Source: an uncultured Bacteroidales bacterium
GTDB lineage: Bacteria > Bacteroidota > Bacteroidia > Bacteroidales > UBA932
DNA length: 5,702 bases
Reading direction: 5' to 3'
Assembly: GCA_946415795.1 (NCBI GenBank)
Contig: CAMKTW010000112.1
Coordinates: 1 to 5,702, forward strand
Positions 1 through 5,702 of the stretch are shown here, in pieces. Position 1 is the stretch's first letter; each line of letters starts with the position of its first letter. Both the position numbers and the translations under genes were made by a program. A model generated the notes under the pieces. That model was not told the origin of the DNA, did no database searches, and saw only the letters and a list, made by a program, of their open reading frames with translations.

Positions 1-330
1 AGTATCGCGCCTGGCATTGATTGTACCAATTTCTGGAAGAGGGCACTCTCCATAAAAACCAGGGTCAATATCCTCACCGCCTGTCATCACCACTCCGTCC
101 ACCTTGTCTAATATGGCTACCAGGGCGAGGGAATCGGTAAGTATCGGGATGATGACCGGCACGCCTCCTGCAGCACAGACGGCTTCTATGTAGGCCTTAT
201 CCACCCTGCTGACGTCCCCGCCTGCCGCAGAGATGCCAATCAACGGAGCGCGGCTGCCTTGCACCCCTCTCGGCGCAGAACAGCCGCACATCGTGAATAC
301 TATAAGAAGTATGACGGAAAGGCGTTTCAC
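1..330 (-). CDS. Exported lipoprotein of the gamma-glutamyl-GABA hydrolase family (peptidase C26), 3' end outside window
   Basis: Only the first 110 codons are present; the frame is open to the window edge. The GTG start at 330-328 is chosen because it yields a full lipoprotein signal peptide: basic KR at 2-3, a hydrophobic stretch at about 4-14, and Cys17 preceded by Met-Cys-Gly. The next in-frame ATG (Met14) would destroy the signal. The mature part begins with APLIGIS (28-34) and contains GVVMTGGEDIDPGFYGE (79-95), the glycine-rich loop typical of C26 class I glutamine-amidotransferase-like hydrolases (PuuD and relatives). The nucleophile Cys, Glu and His of the family lie further on and cannot be checked. 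Characterised members are cytoplasmic and cleave gamma-glutamyl amide bonds; this one is predicted to be exported and lipid-anchored, which is unusual. It starts 3 nt after the GH27-A stop, so it is probably translationally coupled to that gene. Family call is firm; substrate is unknown. Confidence 0.8.
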   Translation of the reverse strand, partial: MKRLSVILLIVFTMCGCSAPRGVQGSRAPLIGISAAGGDVSRVDKAYIEAVCAAGGVPVIIPILTDSLALVAILDKVDGVVMTGGEDIDPGFYGECPLPEIGTINARRDT

Positions 331-333
331 GAA

Positions 334-1959
334 CTACTTCTTGCTCAACTGAAGGTAATCGATACTGGGCATAGCTCCGTTTGCATTGCATAGACGGATT
401 GTATTGAGACCTTTTTTGAGCCTGATCTCAACATTCACGGTCTGCCAGTTGTCGTTTTGCGAACCGGTGTCAAGGCCATCGACATTCTTGACCTCTTCGC
501 CGTTCACGCATAGCGTGAAACCGCAAGCACCATCTGCGGCATACCTTACAGATGCCACATACTTGCCGCCACGACGGCTGTAAACTTTCTCCCACTGCAT
601 CCAGTTGTCGGGATCTGAACCCAGCCCTGTAACGTACATCCCCTGTCCGGCAGAGTTGCTGGCCTTGTACAGAGGTGAAGATACGCCCTCTATTGTAGAG
701 AACTTATTCATATATGACTCCTCGGCTTGATAAACGCTCTTCTCGATACGTTTTCCGGTGGCGAAAAATGCGGCCGAAGCGTGAGGCTGCAGAGAGACAG
801 TATAAATACCGGATGCCGGCTTGTCAACATCCTTGTGGGAGAAACAGTCGTAGAGTTTAACATCGCCCTTGAATCCGAGCGCATCCAAACTGACATCGAT
901 CGTGGCGGGTTCTTCTGAGAGATTCATAACCACTACGGCACGTTTGGGCCCCATTATACGCTCCATATCCTTAGCTACGACATAGACCTCCCCCTCTTTC
1001 TGAACGACGGGAGCGCCTAGGCCAAGCTTGTCCTGGTTCATAGCGATGAGGTCGGCGTTGAGCATCACCTCGCGGGAGGATTCGGGAACCCTGCGCATAT
1101 CGCAGCCCATAATCAGGGGAGACGATGCAATACACCAGTATGCCATATGGGTAAGTTCCTCGTCGTGGCTCAGGGTAGCGTCGCTGCCGGGCCATTTGGA
1201 GCCGATCTCCAGCATATCGCAGTCATTGTAGTGACCGTTGCGGGTGTATGCCTGCAAGTAGAGATTCTCATCGATGATATATTTCACGCGGGAGAACCAT
1301 GGACGGATGTCATAGGTGGTGCGCCAGGAGTTGGCCACATCCTCTGCCCAGGTGCCGGGGTAGCGCCAGCGGCAGATATTGAATATGATATCCTGCTTGT
1401 TGCAGCCTCGTATGGCATTCCCGATCTTCGTGTACTGGTCACGCTCGTTGAGAGCGGCGTGCTGGCCGCCGCAGAAGTCGATTTTTATGAAATCGAAGTC
1501 CCACTCGTCGAAGAAGAGTTTGCAATCTGCCTCCTCGTGACCGTAAAGGCCGGTCCCGAGGCCATAGGCATATATGTTCTCGCTCCCGCAGGTATTGTCG
1601 CCGGCATCGGTATAGATACCCGCCTTGAGCCCCAGCGAGTGGATATAATCTGCAACGTCGCGCATTCCTGAAGGAAAAAGTGTCGGGTCGTAGCGGAAAT
1701 TCCCGTCAGCATCCCTGGGCATCTGGAAACCGTCGTCGATATTTATGAACTTATAACCGGCGTCGGCATACCCGAGTTCCTTGACTGCCAGGGCCTGGTC
1801 CTTTACCAGCTCTTCATTGATGTTGAGCTGGAAAGCGTTCCAGAAGCTCATACCCATAGTGGGAGTATGTGCAACCTCATACTTGATGCTGTCGTCGCAG
1901 GAAGTGGCGATAAAACCAGCCGCAACAAGTGCCGCAAGGCAAAGGAGACCTTTCTTCAT
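334..1959 (-). CDS. GH27 alpha-galactosidase-like lipoprotein with CBM6/35-like C-terminal module (GH27-A)
   Basis: A 541-residue protein predicted to release terminal alpha-D-galactose (or a related sugar such as beta-L-arabinopyranose) by a retaining mechanism. Signal peptide II: KK at 2-3, hydrophobic 4-17, lipobox ATS-Cys21, followed by two Asp, which may favour surface display in Bacteroidota. The GH27 (beta/alpha)8 barrel spans about 33-315: INIDDG with Asp75/Asp76, Tyr116, the Cys124-Cys163 pair that forms a disulfide in the family, Lys159, nucleophile Asp161 (IKIDFC), Cys196/Trp198, Arg213, acid/base Asp217 (WRTTYDI) and Asp248 (NDCDML). A C-terminal beta-sandwich follows at about 320-402. 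The last domain, 408-541, starts YQAEES and ends PSIDYLQL, the pattern of CBM6/CBM35 modules in which these acidic residues hold a structural calcium. Odd point: the conserved GWNSWN motif reads GMSFWN, so Met37 replaces the active-site Trp. Start ATG overlaps the stop of GH27-B by one base. GH27 assignment is secure; substrate is not. Confidence 0.93.
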   Translation of the reverse strand: MKKGLLCLAALVAAGFIATSCDDSIKYEVAHTPTMGMSFWNAFQLNINEELVKDQALAVKELGYADAGYKFINIDDGFQMPRDADGNFRYDPTLFPSGMRDVADYIHSLGLKAGIYTDAGDNTCGSENIYAYGLGTGLYGHEEADCKLFFDEWDFDFIKIDFCGGQHAALNERDQYTKIGNAIRGCNKQDIIFNICRWRYPGTWAEDVANSWRTTYDIRPWFSRVKYIIDENLYLQAYTRNGHYNDCDMLEIGSKWPGSDATLSHDEELTHMAYWCIASSPLIMGCDMRRVPESSREVMLNADLIAMNQDKLGLGAPVVQKEGEVYVVAKDMERIMGPKRAVVVMNLSEEPATIDVSLDALGFKGDVKLYDCFSHKDVDKPASGIYTVSLQPHASAAFFATGKRIEKSVYQAEESYMNKFSTIEGVSSPLYKASNSAGQGMYVTGLGSDPDNWMQWEKVYSRRGGKYVASVRYAADGACGFTLCVNGEEVKNVDGLDTGSQNDNWQTVNVEIRLKKGLNTIRLCNANGAMPSIDYLQLSKK

Positions 1960-1961
1960 TA
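1957..1961 (-). promoter_or_regulatory. TAATG stop/start overlap between the two GH27 genes
   Basis: On the minus strand the TAA stop of GH27-B (1961-1959) and the ATG of GH27-A (1959-1957) share the A at 1959. The bases just before are A/T-rich (AAAAAGTTTGAA) with no purine-rich GGAGG box. This arrangement suggests that ribosomes finishing GH27-B re-initiate on GH27-A, tying the output of the two enzymes together. The overlap is seen directly; the coupling is inferred. Confidence 0.75.
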
Positions 1962-3593
1962 TTCAAACTTTTTAAGCGACATACAGTCGATAGCGGGCAT
2001 AGGAGCCTCGCTGTTAGACAGGCGGATGGTGTTCCATCCCTTATTAAGGGTGATTTTTGTGTTGACGGTATCCCACTCGATATCCAGACCGCAGATGATC
2101 TTTTCAAATCTGTAAGCCTCTTCGCCGTTGACGCTCAGAGTAAGGTTACGTTCGTCGAGGGCGTTGAAGCGCAGGGAGAACACATAGTCCCCGCCTTTTT
2201 CGCTATAAACATTTCGCCACTCGAGCCAGTTCTCCTCCCAGCCGCCAAGGTCGGTGGCGTAGAAGCCCATAAATGCAGAGTCGGACTCGCGGAAATGGGG
2301 CGAAGGGATGTCATAAGGACGGCGATAAGCCTCATAATCCTGCTCGTTGATCTCTGTATATGCGTTCAAGTAAGCCTCTTCTGCCTGATACTCGCTCTTC
2401 TCTGCGCGCTTGCCCGTCACAAAGAAGGCCTCGCTGTCGTGAGCGGGTATGGTAAGGGCAAAATTACCGGAGAGTTCGGGGCGGATCTCGTGAGCGAAGC
2501 AGTCGTAAACCTTGACATCTCCCTTGAATCCCAAAGCGGCGACATCAACATTAATGCTGGCCTGCTCATCGCCGAGATTAGAAACTACCACGGCGCGTTT
2601 AGGTCCGTAGAATTTTTCCATATCCTTAGCGAAAACATACACCTCGCCGGCCTTCTGCACAACAGGGGCAGCGATGCCAAGGCGGTCCTGGTTCATCGCA
2701 ATAAGGTCGGCGTTCTTGAGGAACTCTATGGAATACTCCGGCATCTCATAGAGGTTGCAGCCAACCACCAGCGGAGAAGACTGGATGCTCCAGCAGGCCA
2801 TATGGGTGCGCTCTATTTCAGGAGGGAACCCCTGCCCTATCTCAAGCATATCCATATCGTTGTAATGACCGTTTCCGGTATAGGCAACCAGATACATATT
2901 CTCTTTGATGATGGTCTTTACGGCATCCCAGTTGACCCAGATATCGTGGGTCGTGCGCCAGCTGTCGGCGATGTCGATTACCCAGGTGCCTGGGAAGACC
3001 CAGCGGCACACGTTGAAATTGATGTTCTTGTTGTCGCACTGTGCCAGAGCATTTGCAATCTTGGTGAACTGCTCCTGCTCGTTAAGGTCCAGATGGCGTC
3101 CGCCGCAGTTGTCAACCTTGAAGAAGTCGTAACCCCACTCGTCAAACATCATCTTGCAGTCTTCAACCTCGTGCCCATAGAGACCCACGTTCAGGCCGTA
3201 AGGTTTCACATTGAGCGATGCGCAGGTATTGTCACCGGCGTCGGAATACATACCGGCCTTGAGTCCCTTTGAGTGTATATAATCTGCCACCGCCTTCATA
3301 CCGTTGGGGAACTTGGTGGTATCTATGCGGATGCGGCCGTCTTCGCCTCGACCGTCTGTGAAACCGTCATCGATGTTGACATATACATAGCCGGCATCGG
3401 CAAGGCCTGTGGAAATAAGAGCGTCCGCCTGTCCGCAGATCACCTCTTCGCTGATGTTGGTCTTGAAGTAGTTCCAGCTGCTCCACCCCATAATGGGCGG
3501 GTCAAAGTCCCGCGCCTGCTCCTTGTCGGCTCCGCAGGAGCACATCAGCAGTATAGAGGCACAGAGAGCGATTATGGAAAGATGATTTTTCAT
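1959..3593 (-). CDS. GH27 alpha-galactosidase-like lipoprotein with CBM6/35-like C-terminal module (GH27-B)
   Basis: A 544-residue paralog of the next gene and the more canonical of the two. A signal peptide II is predicted: Lys3, hydrophobic 5-17, and Cys20 with Ser19 before it (Met at -3 is less usual). The GH27 barrel (about 33-308) begins with a near-consensus MGWSSWN that keeps Trp37, then NIDDGF (Asp75/Asp76), Tyr116, Cys124, Lys159, nucleophile Asp161 (FKVDNC), Cys163, Cys196/Trp198, Arg213, acid/base Asp217 (WRTTHDI) and Asp248 (NDMDML). A beta-sandwich lies at about 314-394. The CBM6/35-like module runs from 400 to 544, from YQAEEA to PAIDCMSL, with an insertion after the first strand (about 417-432) that the sister protein lacks. 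All catalytic and galactose-contacting positions of GH27 that can be recognised are intact, so an active exo-alpha-galactosidase is the best call; beta-L-arabinopyranosidase activity, known in some GH27 enzymes, cannot be excluded. It follows the propeller gene by 13 nt. Confidence 0.95.
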   Translation of the reverse strand: MKNHLSIIALCASILLMCSCGADKEQARDFDPPIMGWSSWNYFKTNISEEVICGQADALISTGLADAGYVYVNIDDGFTDGRGEDGRIRIDTTKFPNGMKAVADYIHSKGLKAGMYSDAGDNTCASLNVKPYGLNVGLYGHEVEDCKMMFDEWGYDFFKVDNCGGRHLDLNEQEQFTKIANALAQCDNKNINFNVCRWVFPGTWVIDIADSWRTTHDIWVNWDAVKTIIKENMYLVAYTGNGHYNDMDMLEIGQGFPPEIERTHMACWSIQSSPLVVGCNLYEMPEYSIEFLKNADLIAMNQDRLGIAAPVVQKAGEVYVFAKDMEKFYGPKRAVVVSNLGDEQASINVDVAALGFKGDVKVYDCFAHEIRPELSGNFALTIPAHDSEAFFVTGKRAEKSEYQAEEAYLNAYTEINEQDYEAYRRPYDIPSPHFRESDSAFMGFYATDLGGWEENWLEWRNVYSEKGGDYVFSLRFNALDERNLTLSVNGEEAYRFEKIICGLDIEWDTVNTKITLNKGWNTIRLSNSEAPMPAIDCMSLKKFE

Positions 3594-3606
3594 AATAAGG
3601 GTGGTC
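3594..3606 (-). other. 13-nt intercistronic spacer before GH27-B
   Basis: Read on the minus strand the spacer is GACCACCCTTATT directly before the ATG. It holds no Shine-Dalgarno-like GGAGG, no hairpin and no room for a promoter, so the propeller gene and GH27-B should be on one transcript. The ATG at 3593 is supported by the full lipoprotein signal that follows it. Confidence 0.6.
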
Positions 3607-5529
3607 TTAGTCTATGTACATTGAATAGAGGTTGGCATTGCGCATCTTGACGCGCAGGGTGCAAGGACCCTCGGGGAGTTCAAAAGCAGGGATGTGCAGG
3701 TCGTCACCCCTGAGAATGACTTTCTTCCTGGGGCCGTTGTCAAGAAGCTCTATCTGGATGTATCCGTCTTCAGCAATCTCCGCATTGACTGTAAGCATAC
3801 CTCCGCCCAGGATAGGGTTGGTGGTGAAGCAGCCCGCCTTCTTGCCTGCTTTGACGCCAAACCAGCCGTCGGCACGGTAAGAAATCACGGCGATTGAGCT
3901 ATGCCCCTCACGTGTTAGTTTTGCAAGACCTTCCCAGCCACCTACTTTGTCGAAGTAAGGGAGTTTTTCCGCCATACCGCGGTTCTTGAAGATACGCTCG
4001 TAATCCTCTGCGGTCACCTCTGCAAGATGGTTGCGGGCAAACAGGGGCTCGGGGAAGAAGTGGGGCCAGGTCATAACCTGAGCAACCATCTGATAGTATT
4101 TATTGCCGTGTTGTACGATGTCGGTATCGAAGTTATAGAGACCGCCAAAGTAGAACTCGTCAAGGTCATCGGTATAGAGGAACGGACCGTCGCCGGGAGC
4201 GTCGTAGAAATTGACACCGTCGCGGCTGTAGTCAAGGTCAAGGCTGCTCTGCTGCATATCGCCTACGAAATGTTCTACGAATACCAGATATAGACCGGCA
4301 TCTTTCATCTTGCAGATGCGGGCACCGTATTGCTGGGTATAGGGGGTGTCACGCTCGCCGTCGCTGGTGAAAGAGTGGAGATATTTCCAGTCTTTTCCGT
4401 CCTGGGTGGAATATACGGTGAGTACGCGGGTGTCAACCATATCGTAAGGGAGGTCGTACGGCGCATCGCGGCGCAGAGTCTGGCCGCGGGCGATATAGAG
4501 GGTCTTGCCGTCGTCAGAGAGCCAGCTGTTGCCAAAGTTGTCGTTGGTGGTGAAACCGGTGTCCCACTGATCCTCCTTGTAAACGGGGATATCCTGGAAA
4601 ACGGGTTTGTCGCTGAGGAACACGGTGTCTCCGGTAGAAGTTGTCACAAAGCTCCAGTAGGTACGATAGGCAGCCTGGACGCAGCCGAAGTCGCGGGGGT
4701 TAATCTGCTGTGCGATGCGGATATCGCTCAACTTATAAGTACCGTGCTTGGCGGGGTCGTAAAGTTCATATTTGCCGTCAAGATGGTCGCTGCCCATCAT
4801 TGCGCCGCCGGTGAACAGATGCATACGTCCGCCGCCCGCAGCGGGAGCGGGAACCTGGTCGTCAGGGACACGCACATAAGGGCCCTCAGGCTTGTCTGCC
4901 ACAGCTGTGAAATAATACGGTTTCTTGGCGTAAAGGCCATAACGCTCAACATAGGGGTTGGCAACCACGTTGATTGCAAACCGGCCGTCGGCAGTCTTGT
5001 AGAAACTGTTGCCACCCACATAGACGACTATGGAGTCGCGGTTGGGCACAGCCTCGTAGATCTCAGGCTTGGAGTACTCTATCTTGAGGTTCTTGGATAT
5101 CTTCTTGAACATATAATTGTCCGGGGTGAAGATGAGCTTGCGGTAGGCAATCGGTTCCTTCGGGGCCTCGATGTCAGGGATGTGCTCGATACGGAGCAGA
5201 CGCTTGAGGGTAGTGTCGCCCAGATGTATCATAGCAGTATAGCGCCCGTCGGCAAGTTTGTCGATCTTCTTTACTGCACAGTGGTTCTCACCCGGTTTAA
5301 GTTTGTATTCTTCTGTGCGGATCTTGGTCCCGTCGGGGGCAAAGAACTCAACCGTAGTGCTTTTAGGACCATTCTCAGGCACAACCACTGTAAGTTCCGC
5401 GTTCTTGGCGTTACGGTAAATCGGCATAAAGAATTCTGCCTGCAACTTCCCGGCGGGACGTTGCGCAAAGGCGAAAATCGGCGCGAGCAGCGCAATCAGG
5501 ATTAAGGTTTTCTTAGAAATAAAGTTCAT
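3607..5529 (-). CDS. Secreted multidomain beta-propeller protein, putative glycosidase (GH32/GH43/BNR-like), family not assigned
   Basis: A 640-residue protein with a clear signal peptide I: KK at 6-7, hydrophobic 8-20, cleavage likely after AFA (22). It has no lipobox, so it should be periplasmic or released. Residues 27-117 look like an Ig/FlgD-type beta-sandwich (LADGRYTAMI at 92-101 is typical of the last strands). Residues of about 125-515 are rich in short beta-strands and contain STQDGKDW (374-381) and YSRDGVNF (434-441), turn motifs like the S-x-DG-x-x-W signatures of sialidase/BNR and GH32/GH43-type propellers. Residues of about 545-640 (SYRADGWFG, FTTNPI, IELLDNG, MRNANLYSMY) resemble the C-terminal sandwich of uncharacterised GH32-like secreted proteins. 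I cannot assign a catalytic triad; candidates lie among Asp323, Asp330, Asp366, Glu419, Asp424, Asp454-Glu458 and Asp468. It is the first complete gene in the window and precedes both GH27 genes, suggesting action on the same glycan. It could instead be a non-catalytic binding protein. Domain layout is moderately sure, function is not. Confidence 0.6.
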   Translation of the reverse strand: MNFISKKTLILIALLAPIFAFAQRPAGKLQAEFFMPIYRNAKNAELTVVVPENGPKSTTVEFFAPDGTKIRTEEYKLKPGENHCAVKKIDKLADGRYTAMIHLGDTTLKRLLRIEHIPDIEAPKEPIAYRKLIFTPDNYMFKKISKNLKIEYSKPEIYEAVPNRDSIVVYVGGNSFYKTADGRFAINVVANPYVERYGLYAKKPYYFTAVADKPEGPYVRVPDDQVPAPAAGGGRMHLFTGGAMMGSDHLDGKYELYDPAKHGTYKLSDIRIAQQINPRDFGCVQAAYRTYWSFVTTSTGDTVFLSDKPVFQDIPVYKEDQWDTGFTTNDNFGNSWLSDDGKTLYIARGQTLRRDAPYDLPYDMVDTRVLTVYSTQDGKDWKYLHSFTSDGERDTPYTQQYGARICKMKDAGLYLVFVEHFVGDMQQSSLDLDYSRDGVNFYDAPGDGPFLYTDDLDEFYFGGLYNFDTDIVQHGNKYYQMVAQVMTWPHFFPEPLFARNHLAEVTAEDYERIFKNRGMAEKLPYFDKVGGWEGLAKLTREGHSSIAVISYRADGWFGVKAGKKAGCFTTNPILGGGMLTVNAEIAEDGYIQIELLDNGPRKKVILRGDDLHIPAFELPEGPCTLRVKMRNANLYSMYID

Positions 5530-5552
5530 AATCTGTATTATTGTATATTTGG
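5530..5552 (-). other. 23-nt A/T-rich spacer before the propeller gene
   Basis: On the minus strand this is an A/T-rich run (CCAAATATACAATAATACAG and three more bases) ahead of the ATG at 5529. It lacks a GGAGG box and any stem-loop. The upstream gene ends at 5553, so a separate promoter here is unlikely and co-transcription is the simplest reading. A/T-rich leaders without Shine-Dalgarno sequences are typical of Bacteroidota. Confidence 0.55.
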
Positions 5553-5702
5553 TTATTCAACAAAAGCCCAGTTATCGTTTACAGTTGGTTCAAACGTACC
5601 AATTGAGGTTAAATAGCTGTACAGCAGGTCGCGGATATCGCCATACTTATCCACGATATAAGAGTCCGGGTTGCTCACGTCAAGCCCGGCACCCTCCTTA
5701 AG
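5553..5702 (-). CDS. C-terminal 49 codons of an unidentified gene, 5' end outside window
   Basis: Read from the window edge on the minus strand, an open frame of 49 codons ends with TAA at 5555-5553. The peptide contains GLDVSNPDSYIVDKYGDIRD (residues 6-25) and ends in NWAFVE. It is acidic and aromatic, with no transmembrane segment. Same orientation and a 23-nt gap to the next gene support a real coding end rather than a chance frame, and the other frames across this stretch make no better sense. The operon position would suit a SusD-like or other surface glycan-binding lipoprotein, or another glycosidase, but I do not recognise the sequence and assign no function. Confidence 0.6.
   Translation of the reverse strand, partial: LKEGAGLDVSNPDSYIVDKYGDIRDLLYSYLTSIGTFEPTVNDNWAFVE

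Larger units (their letters stand above)
334..3593 (-). repeat. Diverged tandem duplication of a GH27-CBM gene
   Basis: The two GH27 genes align without a gap from residue 35 to 253, so Asp161, Asp217 and Asp248 have the same number in both. A hand count gives 133 identical residues out of 219 (about 61%). Identity is clearly lower in the C-terminal module, where loop lengths also differ. Gene order, orientation and domain order are the same, which points to tandem duplication followed by divergence. Acquisition of two related genes side by side is less likely but possible. Confidence 0.7.

Noticed and set aside
291..291. ATG at Met14 of the C26 protein as the true start
   Set aside because: It would leave only three residues before the putative lipid-attachment Cys17 and no signal peptide, while the GTG at 330 gives a standard lipoprotein signal and a tight 3-nt junction.
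197..391. Minus-strand 64-codon frame spanning the GH27-A/C26 junction
   Set aside because: It overlaps the end of one well-supported gene and the signal peptide of another, with a basic, low-complexity product. The in-frame GTG reading at 330 explains the region better.
1147..1671. Plus-strand open frame of 174 codons opposite GH27-A
   Set aside because: Also codon-aligned with the sense gene and crossing its catalytic core, hence a shadow.
1929..3272. Long plus-strand open frame of 447 codons opposite GH27-B
   Set aside because: Its codons are exact reverse complements of GH27-B codons, so it stays open simply because that gene rarely uses TTA, CTA or TCA. It ends at 3270-3272 where the gene has a TCA serine codon. 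The sense product is a clear GH27 enzyme; the antisense product resembles nothing I know.
4330..5505. Plus-strand open frame of 391 codons opposite the propeller gene
   Set aside because: Same codon-aligned antisense effect; the sense frame has a signal peptide and domain structure and fits the operon.
5544..5551. TATATTTG on the plus strand, matching the Bacteroides -7 promoter consensus TAnnTTTG
   Set aside because: It faces antisense to both flanking genes, no TTTG-type -33 box lies at the right distance, and no plus-strand gene follows. A/T-rich spacer gives such matches by chance.

Overview
The window looks like a piece of a Bacteroidota (probably Bacteroidales) polysaccharide-utilisation operon. 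The basis is indirect. All genes lie on the minus strand with almost no space between them. Three carry lipoprotein signal peptides and a fourth has an ordinary secretion signal. The start codons are preceded by A/T-rich stretches rather than a GGAGG-type ribosome-binding site, as is common in that phylum. Secreted, lipid-anchored glycosidases with appended carbohydrate-binding modules are also typical of it. No rRNA, tRNA or SusC/SusD gene is visible, so the taxonomic call rests on style rather than on a marker.

In transcription order (high to low coordinates): (1) 5702-5553, the last 49 codons of an unidentified upstream gene; (2) 5529-3607, a secreted 640-residue protein with an Ig-like N-terminal domain, a probable beta-propeller of the GH32/GH43/BNR type and a C-terminal beta-sandwich; (3) 3593-1959, a GH27 alpha-galactosidase-like lipoprotein (GH27-B) with a CBM6/35-like C-terminal module; (4) 1959-334, a second GH27 lipoprotein (GH27-A) of the same architecture, whose ATG shares one base with the stop of GH27-B; (5) 330-1, the first 110 codons of a predicted lipoprotein of the gamma-glutamyl-gamma-aminobutyrate hydrolase (peptidase C26, class I glutamine-amidotransferase-like) family, starting three bases after GH27-A stops. 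Gaps are 23, 13, -1 and 3 nt. No promoter, terminator, mobile element, CRISPR array or RNA gene is visible, and no gene-free stretch exceeds 23 bases.

The likely joint role is trimming of an alpha-galactose-containing glycan at the cell surface or in the periplasm: two related but non-equivalent GH27 enzymes, plus an uncharacterised propeller protein that may attack another linkage. The points most worth following are loss of the conserved active-site tryptophan (replaced by Met37) in GH27-A only, the faster divergence of the C-terminal modules compared with the catalytic domains of the two paralogs, the orphan propeller protein, and the odd presence of an exported C26 hydrolase at the end of a carbohydrate operon.
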